Notes: generated from the letters alone by a model not told the origin. Positions 1-10,471 are shown, counted from the first letter of the stretch. The stretch: DNA of 64,000 nucleotides from Hermatobates lingyangjiaoensis (GCA_026182355.1 JAPFBL010000609.1:86306-150305), one strand, 5' to 3'. Numbers and translations: made by a program.

Positions 1-415
1 TCTAGGATCAAGAAAAATGTCAGAGCCTGTAAATTTAGATAGTAGATACTTTTATCTAACAAACATGGCCATTTTCATTTAAAAAATGTGATTGAAGAGA
101 CATTACTTGGGATTACTGATGACTTCTCCAACGCATTATAGCTTTGACAACACAAATTATTACATAAAAGAAATACAGGTTATTTGGTTTTATAAAAAGT
201 TTGTTTTCCCCTTATGCTTCAAATAAGGTTTTTCCCTTGATTTACCACAGCATTTATTACTCCCAAGTTTATTGTCTGAAGGCAGATTTTGAACTTATTG
301 AACAAGTTGGTTTCATATTCATTAATTGTGCAATTTATTATATTATGGTATTTACTCAAAATTGGGAAAAGTATTAAGTCTCTAAGTAAAAAAAATTTAT
401 TATAAAAAAACTAAC

Positions 416-448
416 AACGCGTTTCAAACACTTGATGTTCTTCTTCAG
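416..448 (-). ncRNA. Hammerhead motif, family H1
   Basis: Box CTGAAGA, spacer A, helix II GAACAT/GTGTTT with loop CAA, GAA, closing word ACGCGT and T at H17. The last helix II base is T instead of C, giving a G-U closing pair, as expected from CpG decay. Confidence 0.7.
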
Positions 449-982
449 GTTACATCTTAAAAATATGTAAGCTGGAAACCCTGCTGCCAGCTGCTATGAG
501 TGTAACCTTGCAAAGTGTCTAATGTTTATTGACATTGATATGGACTTTATTTTTAATTGTGTTTAGATTTTTATTATCAGTTTTTATTATTATTAATTGT
601 TCCTAATTTGGAGTGTAAACGTGTAATTTAATTTTGTTCTTAAAATAAAATCACGTTGACTACAATCTTACAAATATATTCGTATATGAGCTTTAGGAAC
701 ATCGGGGTGACTGCTGAATATTTGACAATATTGAGTGATCGCGTGGGAATAGTGTTAAAATGGCTTAATTAACCCTTAACTTTAAACAACATACAGAAAC
801 ATGTTCTAATTTGTAAATAAAATTGAATAAAATGTTTCTGTTTGTTTAAAGTTTAGGGTTAATTAAGCCATTTTATACTATTCCCATGTTATTACTCAAT
901 TGTGTCAGATATTGTATTCAATTTTAATTAATTCACCCCGATGCTCCTAAAGTTCATATATGCAATATTTTCTAGATGCCAC

Positions 983-1015
983 CTGAAGAAGAACATCAAG
1001 TGTTCGAAACGCGTT
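983..1015 (+). ncRNA. Hammerhead motif, family H1
   Basis: Box CTGAAGA, spacer A, helix II GAACAT with GTGTTC, GAA, ACGCGT, T at H17. All core positions expected for cleavage are present. It is the partner of the minus copy at 416-448. Confidence 0.8.
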
Positions 1016-1060
1016 GTTTTTTTTTTATAATAAACTTTTTATGTGGAGCCATAATACTTG

Positions 1061-1704
1061 CTACAGTATGAGATGGTTTCATATTTTCATAAACATATTT
1101 TGTAAATTGTGATACTTAAATTGAAATAGACATTACGATAAGCCTATTTCATATTTTTTTAATTTTTTGTAAACCTTATTTATAATTACATAAGATGTTC
1201 CTTCTTAATTTTGTAATTAACTGACTAAACAATACAGTACAAGTGTTATAATCATGAAGTATGTATCTAAGAAACAATCATACTACTATTATTATATTCA
1301 TTCATATTAATGGCTGTATTATATGTTAGTATGGTAATTAAGGTAATTATTTTTAACTATGAATTAAAACATGCTAAGTTACAGCAATATGCTAAAATTG
1401 ATTAGTTATGTCCTGTTGTGAATATCTAGTTATCCTGTTTGGCAAGTACGAGTAATTAGTTATAATAATTGTTGAAATTCCAATTTATGTGACATGCTGG
1501 AGGGTTTAGAAACATAAATATTGCTGTTTACATGGTATGTAGATTCACTTCCTTCCGTTTAACCTTCACCTTCTCGTGGTTAGGGAGTTCAACTCGTTTG
1601 GGTCGTTTTTCCTTCTCATGGTTAGAATTAAGGAAGACACTAAGAAATGGTATGCTTCTTCTCAGTTGGACATACGGGTGGAAAGTGCGCTTGATTTCGC
1701 ACTG
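1061..1704. other. AT-rich stretch, no gene recognised
   Basis: Mostly A and T with scattered stops in all frames. The open frame at 1532-1834 runs into the minisatellite and is not supported as a gene. Confidence 0.6.
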
Positions 1705-1988
1705 GTTTTGGAAAGCTATCCATTCCTATCAGTCCTATAGCTCCAGTGCATGTTTTGGAAAGCTATCCATTCCTATCAGTCCTATAGCTCCAGTGCATGT
1801 TTTGGAAAGCTATCCATTCCTATCAGTCCTATAGCTCCAGTGCATGTTTTGGAAAGCTATCCATTCCTATCAATCCTATAGCTCCAGTGCATGTTTTGGA
1901 AAGCTATCCATTCCTATCAATCCTATAGCTCCAGTGCATGTTTTGGAAAGCTATCCATTTCTATCAGTCCTATAGCTCCAGTGCATGT
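1705..1988. repeat. 47-bp minisatellite, six units
   Basis: The word GGAAAGCTATCCATTCCTAT recurs exactly every 47 bases (GAAAGC at 1711, 1758, 1805, 1852, 1899, 1946). Each unit contains CCTATAGCTCCAGTGCATG. Units differ by single bases only (AGTCC or AATCC), so the expansion is recent. Confidence 0.95.
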
Positions 1989-2209
1989 TTTTTTTAAGAC
2001 CTTTGTTTCTCACTGCTAAAGAATTGTTAAAGCATAGTATATACTACAGTTATATTCCCATTTCATCAGGTGCTGGGTGCTTGGGGTCTATCAATTCTTT
2101 GTTTTTACTATGCCCACACTTACAAGGTTTTCACCTTTTAGTGCTGTTCTAGAGTCTGAATGTTTTGTCTTTTTTATTATTTGGCTCCAATTGTAGTAAT
2201 GAACGAACC

Positions 2210-2440
2210 ACATTTTGTTGATTCTACATTTGAAGTCCTAAATTTTGCGTAAGTCGAATGTATTTAAAGTAGGAATCTTTAACGAGTACCTGACAACCTA
2301 CTGGTTTGGGACATACAGCTTAAAGGCATCTCCGATTGATGACGTGCTTATAATAAATTGAGGGCCAGAGTGAGTATTGAAACCTGAATCTATCTGTCTA
2401 GAAGCGAGCATATTAACACTGCGCTAACCTGGCATCCTGG
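2210..2440 (-). repeat. tRNA-derived SINE with conserved core
   Basis: On the minus strand the 5' end resembles a tRNA: GGTTAGCGCAGTG matches a pol III A box and GGTTTCAATAC a degenerate B box. It is followed by a core that recurs at 12818-13056 and 41231-41475. On the plus strand the core reads GAGTACCTGACA, then GGGAC, then AGCTTAAAG. This is the only copy with the tRNA-like head intact. The SINE family was not identified. Confidence 0.6.
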
Positions 2441-2559
2441 ACTGTCCAATGTCAACTGTTTTCTTCAGCTAAAGAACTCTCTTTTTTAAGGTTTTTTCAT
2501 GTCCTTTAGTTAGAAACAGTAGCTTTTGTTTCCGCCCCTAGTGGGGCCATGCAGACTAC

Positions 2560-2885
2560 CACAGGCTGTATTGGCTTTATTATCCACAGGTTTCTTGAAC
2601 CAGGGGCTACAAAGGCCACTGACCTTACCTGCAGCTGAGCAGGTTCAGTAGGACCATTGGTCCGGAATTTGACCCGAAACTCTTAAAATCAGTCGGTACC
2701 ACGGGCAACGGGGGCCCCATGGAGGGTTTACTTTCCAGCCCGCCTCAGAGATCGGACTCAACTCATAGTGGTTATTGGTTCTCACCCAAGTTGGGGAGAC
2801 CCTTGAGGTCACTGTGTGAGAAGCAGTGACTTCTTGGGAGGATGGCTGCTTAGCCTAACTGGCTAATAATATCATATATAAAATA
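2560..2885. other. GC-rich repeat-like segment with A-rich end
   Basis: GC-rich in an AT-rich setting (GGGCAACGGGGGCCCCATGG) and ending in AATAAATAAAGTAATAAAA. The GC head and A-rich tail suggest a retroposed element, but no ORF, A/B box or known family is visible. Confidence 0.35.
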
Positions 2886-4479
2886 AATAAAGTAATAAAA
2901 AAATATTGAAAACACTTATAAAATCAAAGAAGAAGATTATGTTATAGAGATATTTGTAGAGCTATAAAATTAAGGATCTACGTTTAGTTCGTCTGTCTTG
3001 ATAGCAGGAAAGGCTATATACCTAGTATAATAGAGTGTCTGAAATAGAAAATATATACACTTATCAATTAATTCTCTTAAAGCTATTTATGTGGAGTCAA
3101 TGATGCGATTTCAATATATTCAACTAATGCGTCTCTCTAGATTCAACTTTTATTCTGGTTTGCACCTGATAGTTTAGGATTGTTCAAAACAGCAATCATA
3201 TTTGTGGATTCAAGAATTACGTCTCCTCAATAAAAAAATATTTGAAATCTTCAAAAATGAGTAAATACCACACTATAATAGATTACACAAGTAATGAATA
3301 TCAATCATAGTTAATGGTTTGTTCTGTTCTGTGTTCTGAGTAATGTTTAACCCTTTAAAGTACAGTTGGGCTGCCACTTTTAGTTTTATATATGCAATGG
3401 AATATTTTATAATTATTTTTGAAATTCATTTTACTAATTCATTTTATTTTTAAATATTTTACAAGATATTTACAAACTTCAATCCTTATATACTCGACTA
3501 TAATAAACGGAAAGTACTCAGTCCAATGGGTACGAATTCATTTGTTTGTTTATATGTGCGTTGTTTCAGCTGTTTATTACAAGTTTTACAGCTTGGATTC
3601 AGGTGTGCTGCGTAGGTAGATGGTATTCTACGAAACCTTTTGTAACACGTTTGCTAATGCATAATCAATAAAGCATGTAACATCACTATGGTTGAGTGTG
3701 GGTAACCCATCAATTTGGATACAAAACAAACAAATAATTATTTTTTAACCTGAATTAACCATTTTTATATATTTTATATAACATTCAAAAAGGTGCTTAT
3801 TCTTTTTCTTTTAAAAATTTTCTATATTACAGAAACAGTAACTGAAAATTCAAGCCTGCTGATTTTTCTTAACAAAAAAAATCAAACATTTTTATGTTAA
3901 ATAACATAAAAGAGAAATTGTTGCGAGTAGATGACCTTTGGTGGAATTACTCAGAGATGAAATGATGGTTCATTTAATGAAATAAGCAACTTTACAATCG
4001 GTCTCTGACATGTATGCATATATATGTCTCAAGGCCATTCAATTGGCGTAATTTGTTCACAGCAATGAGTAACAATGACAGTAGAGTCAGAAGCTATTCT
4101 GGAAAAATATATATGATTCATAGTGTTTTTGAAAAACTATGGTAAAACACATGGAAAAACACTCGTTCATATAAAAGTTTCTACACGAAACTATTTAATC
4201 AATATGGATTATTTATTATAAGTTTTAAAATATTTTGGTACTATTTCTTCATTTACGAATCTTATTACTAAAGGTCTGAATAAAGATTGAAGTATTTCTT
4301 TGTCGTTTTTCTTGAGGCCTTGTTTTAATATATAATCATATATAAGACTTCTCTCCTAGAAATATGCTTTCCTTTTTCATATTTGATGAATCATACAATA
4401 AGTATAGTGCAAATTCAATCTCAAGTTATTGATGGTTTACACGTTTTTAGTCCTTTAAAGTCTATTTTAATTTAAAAGT
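2886..4479. other. AT-rich stretch, one H1 terminal-repeat remnant
   Basis: The only recognisable element is at 3255-3305, where GAGTAAATACCACA on the plus strand is the complement of the H1 terminal repeat. The small frame at 3419-3619 has no recognisable domain. Confidence 0.45.
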
Positions 4480-4750
4480 CTACTTTTGACGTTTTTTTGG
4501 TAATGTCTGAGTGTTTGTATGAGTGAGTGGGTGGTGTATATGCATTAGCTTGAGAGTGTGCTGCAAGCCGCACTGTTAGATGGATCAAATACTATACTAC
4601 TATATATTTTGATAAATAGTAATGATATATTTTGATACTTGTAATTAAATCCACCAAAGCGTTTGCTTTGTAGCATGTCCACAATCTTTTTGAACTCACC
4701 CACATAAACACTCAGAAATTATTAAAAAAAAAACGTAAAAAATGGACATC
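4480..4750. repeat. Degenerate inverted pair of the 1.6 kb unclassified element
   Basis: The plus part (AATGTCTGAGTGTTTGTATG, then GAGTGGGTGG and AGATGGATCAA) is a decayed version of the end of the element at 13736 and 21663. At 4655-4745 the same words return inverted (GAACTCACCCACATAAACAC), forming a small foldback. Confidence 0.45.
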
Positions 4751-4897
4751 GGAGAACTTAAAAGTTTTTTTTTAAATCCATTTCTTTTTAGCATGCTCCA
4801 TATATTATATTCTATGTCATCGAATCTTAGTTTTAACATTAAAATACGTAACATTCAGATTACATTACATTAAACCTTTCGTTACATTAAATAAACA

Positions 4898-5458
4898 TTA
4901 AGATAGACACATTAAAGTTTTTGAAAGTCTATTTTTTAAAGATAGGATTTTTTTAAAATTTTGAAATAGTTCACTGCTTTGCATTATCGTACTATTTGCT
5001 GGAGGCCAGTCACATCCAGTTGTTATTGTAAATGTCATAAATCGTTGTCGCTCTTGGTGTAGAATTGGGCAGCTGAAGAGTATATTGTCTCAAGTCTGCG
5101 GTGATAAACTATCACAAGAACACCTGTCACTCTCAATAATATGGAACCCATTGAGGTTATAGGTTACTTTATGGGACTGTAAGAGCTTACAGGTTTTCAT
5201 CTTGTGTGAAAGCTCTATGTCACACTTTTTTCTCTCTTTGATTGTATGAAAGAACTTTTTTGTTTTTAAGGAGGATGACAATTCTTGTTTCCATCGTTGT
5301 AATGAATCCTTATACAAAATCTTTTTAGCATACCCTCTAGGAGCAGCACTGTATGACTCTCCAAGTGTGTCATCCTGAGAAGCCTCTTTTGCCAGTCTGT
5401 CCGCAACTTCGTTGCCCAGGCGACCCACGTGAACCATCAAAACGTGTAAATCCATCAA
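4898..5458 (-). pseudogene. Non-LTR retrotransposon RNase H and C-terminal tail, broken
   Basis: The minus frame starts inside an RNase H domain: HVGRLGNEVADRLAKEA is the hallmark last motif, where the GNEVADRLA aspartate is a catalytic residue. It is followed by a basic linker and a zinc-knuckle-like tail (CSC, then DNILFSCP, then ERQRF) as in I/Jockey/R1-type elements. The frame has one in-frame TGA at 5090-5092 between QT and DNILF, then continues open to a TAA at 4898. The 5' part (endonuclease, reverse transcriptase) is absent, as in 5'-truncated insertions. A dead relic. Confidence 0.8.
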
Positions 5459-6548
5459 TAAGTGGAAATTGAATTTTTAATCAGCACCATATATAACTTA
5501 CAGTAAACTAGAAACAGAACGACTAAGAAAGAAAATCCATGGAAATATAAATTATTAGCGCAAATAAATTATCAAATTCAAATAACAGATATTCAAAAAA
5601 CTTACTACAATATATGGTGATCTAATAGGAATATGTGTATATCTGATTATATAATAATTACGGTATTATAATATCGTTATAATTATAATTATAATTGATA
5701 TTATAATATCAATAGTAATTATGTGGCATTCTATTCACAATCCCAGGACCCATCTGTACATTATTATACCAGGAAGTTTATATATAAATTTTCATCAAAG
5801 CTAAATTTGCAAATTTTCCTGTTAGTTTAATACTCCTTAAAAACTGTGAAACGAAAACTTCACAACGAAAAAAAAACAAAATAAACAAGGAAAGCGAAAA
5901 AAATTCATTACAAACGTTTATTATTTTTTGTTTACAGATATTACACTCCTTGAAAGTTCATTGGAGGGAATAATTATGATAAATGAAGTTTATAATGATA
6001 TATGATCTACGATAAAGGAGATATAAGAGTATTTGAGTTGTTTAATAACTAGTAAAGTTATGCAGTGTGGTTCTTCTGACGAGTATATTGTGAATAATTT
6101 TTTTTTTTAATTTAAACTAGATAGATCTATTTTTAATTCAATTTAAATAAATTTTCGATTTTAATTCAGATCTAAAATAAACATAGAGAAATGAAAATAT
6201 TGTATTTAAGTCGAAATTTTGAAATCGAGTTTCAAAATCACGTTTCGAAGTCCCCTGAGGTCAATAAAATATGTTTGGAAAAAAATATATTGATGAAATT
6301 TGATATATGAGTTTCTGTTATATGTATGATGATATACAATGCCCTTTTTTAAGATTACTCTTTAAACTTTTTTGGAAGTATTTTATAGCAAAACGTATTT
6401 ACTAAAAATCTGTGAGCACAACTTTGATTAAAATTCCCATGAATCTGGATTTCATTTTTAGGCTAAATATGCTATAGGATATGTGCACACACACATAATC
6501 CTATAAAATCAAAAGTTTAAAAAAAAATTATTTTGAGTGGTGATAAAC
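5459..6548. other. AT-rich stretch, no gene recognised
   Basis: Low-complexity AT sequence including a short TAATTA/TATAAT array near 5650-5710. No ORF with a recognisable domain. Confidence 0.6.
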
Positions 6549-6877
6549 TTTTAAAGCAGGGGTTCTAAAAGAGGATGAAATTCACCCTCAGGGGTGAATT
6601 TTGTATCTTTAGGGGGTGAAGTGTAACCCACTAAGTTTACAGAGTGAGGAAAGCTATTAAAGGTTTTGACCTCTTAATTATAATTTAAAAAAGAAATGAT
6701 CGATTTAATATTTTATATATCCATCAATAATTGTAATTAGCATTTCATTTGTAAAATTCTCTTATAAGCATAATCAATATGCAGTTGTAAAAGTGTATAT
6801 ACTACCTTGGAAAGAAGAGGAGGTGGGGGGAAAGGCATTGTGGGAAATGGCGAGAGGGGTGAACCCCTGTTTTAAAG
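6549..6877. mobile_element. Short non-autonomous hAT element with perfect 8-bp target duplication
   Basis: The ends read CAGGGGTTC (6557) and GAACCCCTG (to 6869), perfect 9-bp terminal inverted repeats of hAT type. They are flanked on both sides by TTTTAAAG (6549-6556 and 6870-6877), an exact 8-bp target duplication. The 313-bp interior has no ORF. An internal palindrome AAATTCACCCTCAGGGGTGA lies near the left end. The exact duplication indicates a fairly recent insertion. Confidence 0.85.
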
Positions 6878-7752
6878 GAATATTCTTGTAATGTTAGGTA
6901 TCTTAAACAATAAACATTAAGATATATTTAATAATATTAAGTTATATCTAAATTAATTTAACCAAGAGATAGAAAGAGGGTGGCAGAGGAAGGACATATT
7001 TATTAAAATTAACTTTTGTTATCAAAGTAAAAAAAATTCAGCACTTCTATGATACAATAAGCACTACATTAACGAAAAATCAGTATAATTGATTTTGATT
7101 TAAATTTTAAAGTAATTTTAATAAGTTCCTGGAACTGGATTTTAGTTTAAGGTTAATATGCTAAGGATGATATGTGCGCAGACAATGTTCTCCAAGGTCA
7201 AAAGTTCAAAAAACTCTTTTTTGAATGAGATAACATTTTAAAGGAAATAGAAACAGAGAAAAACAGAACTACCGCTTGGGGTAGCTGAGTATGAGATCTT
7301 TGAATCAAAGGACTATGGAAGTTATTTTTTTCGTTTGACTATTAAATTTGCCAAAATTACTTTCAACTTTATTTTTATTTGTCAAAATTTTAGTAAAATT
7401 AACATCATAGTAGTTGTTTTCCTCCCAAACAGAGTCCATCTTAGCTTATGATAACGTGTGGCTAAATAAAGATTGAAATGCTAAAGTTTCTTGTTAGTTC
7501 TTGCTAGAATTTTCCTTTGTATACTCTTTATAAACAATATATATGTAGATTAAAAATAAATATTTATGTAAGAAAAGAGAGCCTAGCTAGTTTTTCAGAG
7601 TCAAATGATTGTTTCATATTAAAATACTATGAAATTCTTAAATTTTACTTAAAATTTGGTTTATATTAAAATCAGTGAAAAAAGTTTAAAAGAAAACTGT
7701 TAATACAATATGTTAAATATATCAAATTATTTTATCACATACATTAGGATAA

Positions 7753-7755
<3 letters not shown>
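6878..7755. other. AT-rich stretch, no gene recognised
   Basis: No repeat boundary, RNA gene or coding domain could be identified. Confidence 0.55.
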
Positions 7756-7789
<34 letters not shown>

Positions 7790-7791
7790 GT

Positions 7792-7925
7792 CCAATGTAA
7801 GACATTTCACAGTCAGTACATGGTATCCTGTATACACAACAGTCCTTTCCTAACAGCCAAAAAGAAAGGACTGTTGTGTATACAGGATACCATGTACTGA
7901 CTGTGAAATGTCTTACATTGGACAG
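7792..7925. repeat. Near-perfect hairpin at the start of the PLE endonuclease
   Basis: The sequence from TCCAATGTAAGACATTTCAC to CCTTTC is followed by about 15 bases and then its exact complement to TGTCTTACATTGGA. The arms are about 60 bp. The right arm encodes the CTDCEMSYIG part of the endonuclease, so the left arm is an inverted copy of coding sequence, with a (TA)n tract just outside it at 7759-7783. Confidence 0.9.
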
Positions 7926-8261
7926 ACGAGCAAAGGTCTTCTTACAAGGATAAAACAGCACAAATACTCCATCAGAAGAGAGGACGAAAAGAGTGCCTTG
8001 TTCATTCACATAAGAGACAGTAATCATGTGATTAATTGGAATGAAGCAAATGAATTAATATACGTATCTTCAGAAAGAAGAAGAAATATCGTAGAAAGTG
8101 CCCTCATAAAGAACTTTTATGAGAGGTTGATGAACAATAGCCTAGGACTCTACAAATTAGATGAAGTTTTGATTAACGGGATAATTAAACAGATGAAGAC
8201 TTCATTATTAAACACATTCAGGGTTGCCATCAATTTTGGAAATTTCAATCAGCCAAGTTAA
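7866..8261 (+). pseudogene. Penelope-like element GIY-YIG endonuclease domain, 5'-truncated
   Basis: The frame reads KDCCVYRIPCTDCEMSYIG and continues QTSKGLLTRIKQHK. The VY and SYIG pair is the GIY-YIG motif. The preceding IPC-x2-C, the RIKQHK helix and the FIHIRDSNH segment match the PLE-specific version with its Cys/His motif. A conserved glutamate-like region follows (IVESALIKNF). The reverse transcriptase that should precede it is missing; the fragment starts at a hairpin. The stop is intact and an H6 hammerhead follows 29 bases later, the expected place for a PLE terminal repeat. Known PLEs insert via RT plus this nuclease. This copy cannot be autonomous. Confidence 0.88.
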
Positions 8262-8290
8262 CAAGTATTTATTGTTTTTTTAGTTCACTT

Positions 8291-8326
8291 GCTCTCCGAA
8301 GATGTGTTAACGAAAGGCCTTAGAGC
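8291..8326 (+). ncRNA. Hammerhead motif, family H6, downstream of PLE endonuclease
   Basis: Helix I is 5 bp (GCTCT with AGAGC). The box is CCGAAGA (U4 replaced by C), spacer T, a short helix II GT/AC with loop GTTA, then GAA, AGGCCT and T at H17. The U4 change should weaken cleavage. It links the ribozyme to a PLE coding end. Confidence 0.75.
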
Positions 8327-8401
8327 ATTGTTTTTAAAAAATTGTTTTCATTGTGGTAAATTAATCCATCTATTATATCAAGTGTTATTTTGATTATTAT
8401 T

Positions 8402-8430
8402 CATATATATATATATATATATATATTAAA
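8402..8430. repeat. (TA)n microsatellite
   Basis: Pure TA run followed by a diffuse TATATA region to about 8500. It separates the PLE/H6 unit from an H3 half-element. Confidence 0.9.
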
Positions 8431-8504
8431 TTATTATATTGATATAAATGTATGTAATGCATTTATTATATATATAGTAATATATATAAATATATAAAAA
8501 TATA

Positions 8505-8670
8505 GTCGCCTTCCATCCTCAATTCTGAACGCACGTACCTCTTCTTCCTCTCTTCAACTCTTTTCCTGATGACGAACTTTGGTTAAAAATATTGATCCAC
8601 AAAATGTTCTCGTTCTTTATGTGTTGTTTTTTTCAGTTTAATATTATATAATATATATATATATTAAATA
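8505..8670 (+). repeat. H3 half-element
   Basis: Shares GAACGCACGTAC and TCTTCTTC with the H3 element at 43690-43850, ends in a (TA)n run near 8650, and carries one decayed hammerhead. Confidence 0.55.
8566..8593 (+). ncRNA. Hammerhead motif, family H3, decayed
   Basis: Box CTGATGA, spacer C, helix II GAAC/GGTT-like, then AAA in place of GAA, ATAT and T at H17. Loss of G12 predicts inactivity. Confidence 0.5.
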
Positions 8671-8679
8671 ATAACATTT

Positions 8680-9239
8680 ATTAAGACGATATTGCTTAAT
8701 AAATATTACTGTTCAATTTTGATTGAATGTACTTCTTTGAAGCAGCATATTTTAGAAGATTTTATAATTTCGAGTCAGTCGCTGGAGCCTTTAAACATAA
8801 GCAATGTCTGGAAAAGAAGAAAGAGAAGAAAGGTGTAAAGACGTATTAAAGGCTCTAACTTGTTAATTCTATGCTTTTCAAAAACAGCACCTTTCTTTTT
8901 TCGTTTTTTTTTTTAATTTTTGTATTTAAATTTGTGTTAATGAAACAGATGTCTCAGCATTAAAAGAAGGTAAAATTACTTTGATAGATCAGTGTTTTCT
9001 TTTTTTTTCTTCAAAAAAGGCCTACGTAAAATAACCCAGTTTTACTATTGAAATCAACCCAAGTAATATGTTGTTTCGACCAATTTAAACGAATTGCTAT
9101 GAAAAAAGAAAAAAGAAGAAGAAGGGAAAGTATTAATTTTGAATTCAAGTAGCCCGAATTAATGGAAGACAAGGTGTAGAAGTGAATTAGACGGTAACTT
9201 GTGTGATTTACAAAGAGAGGGCCTTCCCGTTCATTATCA
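8680..9239. other. AT-rich stretch, no gene recognised
   Basis: A- and T-runs, with no recognised element. Confidence 0.5.
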
Positions 9240-9480
9240 CTTCTAATTTCAAATTGAAGGCATTTTGAGAGCGGTCTGCGCAGTGTCTGGATGTTTTTTC
9301 TTCTTCTTGTTCTTCTTCTTCTTCTCTTCTTTCAATCCATTACAAAGGATAGTCCCCACCCCTTTCATTAGTTGGTTTGTAAGGAGGCAGGCATTAAGCA
9401 AAGAGGCTCTCGTCTGCCTTGTAAATGTATCAGTACAAAGTGCTGTTTACCGTGCCTTGTTATATCTCAAATGAGTAGAA
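9240..9480. other. GC-richer island, possible conserved non-coding DNA
   Basis: More mixed composition than its surroundings, with words such as CCATTACAAAGGATAG and AGGAGGCAGGCATTAAGC, plus a TTC-rich run at 9297-9335. Several short frames overlap here but none has a recognisable domain. A regulatory role is only a guess. Confidence 0.3.
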
Positions 9481-9879
9481 CAAGAACGATGCCAGGTAGA
9501 AACACCCATTGTTTTTTTTTTTTGGCCTCTACCTTTTCTATAGTAGGCGTGGTTGGGCCAATAAAGGCACTAATATATTGTCTGCACCTGCTCGTTCTGT
9601 AGCCCTTAAGCCATTCATATACACATGTCCTTCAGCAACAGCTCTGTCATACCTCGTCAAATATCTTCCACCTTTGGAATTTTTTTTAACCATTCAACAT
9701 CCATATATATATATATATATATATATTTATTCGTAAATTTTGGTAGCAGTCCTTTGACACACACATTATTGAAAATGACACCAAACTTAGCTGATACCTA
9801 TTTCTTAACAAGTTTCTCAATTTTTCTAAATAACACTCTCGTTATTTCGTCTACACGATAAAGTACATCTCCTATCGTC
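9481..9879. other. Mixed stretch with one (TA)n tract
   Basis: (TA)n at 9703-9726. No other element recognised before the H7 motif. Confidence 0.5.
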
Positions 9880-9912
9880 GACATGTTTCGAATGATCAAC
9901 ATTCATCATCAG
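9880..9912 (-). ncRNA. Hammerhead motif, family H7
   Basis: Box CTGATGA, spacer T, perfect 5-bp helix II GAATG/CATTC with loop TTGAT, GAA, ACATGT, C at H17. Every core position is canonical. Only copy of its family seen here. Confidence 0.82.
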
Positions 9913-9984
9913 GACGTATATATATGTATATAAACTAGAATTTTTAAAAAGAACACACAGAAAAGAAATCACTGAAATCACTAC

Positions 9985-10009
9985 TATATCTCGATGTCCT
10001 CGTCGTCAG
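9985..10009 (-). ncRNA. Hammerhead motif, family H3, decayed
   Basis: Box CTGACGA, spacer C, weak helix II, GAG instead of GAA (A14 changed), ATAT, A at H17. A better-preserved relative is at 58553-58577 on the plus strand. Confidence 0.55.
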
Positions 10010-10205
10010 GAATAGATGTGAATCGCTCCAAAGACCGATAACGTGTGTTCTTTTGAAAATTCTAGTTTATTCAGTTCAAAGAATTGTTTCATCTAATTGG
10101 TTATATAATTATATATATATATATATGTATATATAAAGATTTCACATAAACACGTGAAATAACAATCAATGATCAAACTACAATAAGAAATGGGAAAACA
10201 AGACT

Positions 10206-10240
10206 AAGATCTTTCAACCGTAACAAGCGGTCTTCGTCAG
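10206..10240 (-). ncRNA. Hammerhead motif, family H4
   Basis: Box CTGACGA, spacer A, helix II GACCG/CGGTT with loop CTTGTTA, GAA, AGATCT, T at H17. Helix II closes with a G-U pair. Otherwise intact. Confidence 0.78.
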
Positions 10241-10316
10241 AGTCAAAAACCCAACTGGAAGGAAGGAGTTTTTAGCTCTGGAAAAACCAGAGTCAAAAAC
10301 AGTTGGGTTTTTGACT

Positions 10317-10351
10317 CTGACGAAGACCGCTTGTTACGGTTGAAAGATCTT
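10317..10351 (+). ncRNA. Hammerhead motif, family H4
   Basis: Mirror partner of 10206-10240 with the same core: CTGACGA, GAA, AGATCT, T. Confidence 0.78.
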
Positions 10352-10399
10352 AGTCTTGTTTTCCCATTTCTTATTGTGGTTTCATCATTGATATCTATA

Positions 10400-10471
10400 T
10401 ATACTATTTTTCTTTTTATCGAGGTTTGGTCTAGTTTCAATAATACAACCTCGATAAAAAAAGAAAAATAG
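10400..10471. repeat. Short inverted repeat
   Basis: ACTATTTTTCTTTTTATCGA returns inverted as TCGATAAAAAAAGAAAAATA about 20 bases later. It abuts the H4 palindrome. Confidence 0.85.

Larger units (their letters stand above)
300..1060. repeat. PLE terminal-repeat remnant with head-to-head H1 hammerheads
   Basis: A minus-strand and a plus-strand H1 motif face outward around an inverted repeat. Left sequence 670-810 (GTTAAAATGGCTTAATTAAC) returns inverted at 840-965, centred near 813. The left arm holds about 200 extra bases (450-660) not mirrored on the right. The flank near 320-380 (TGTGCAATTTATTATATT, then TGGTATTTACTC) recurs beside other H1 copies at 3240-3300, 18880, 26740 and 61850, so it belongs to the H1 terminal repeat. 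Assignment to a PLE is inferred from the ribozyme type. Confidence 0.65.
10136..10395. repeat. H4 palindromic element
   Basis: Starts with the family end TTTCACATAAACACGTGAAA, itself a hairpin, then ATCAATGATCAAAC, then a minus and a plus H4 hammerhead around a short centre (10245-10315) containing AACCCAACTG and its complement. A (TA)n tract lies just upstream (10110-10130). Confidence 0.85.

Noticed and set aside
9265..9736. Overlapping short frames at 9.3-9.7 kb as exons
   Set aside because: They include TTC and TA runs, no domain is recognisable and no consistent splice pattern was seen.
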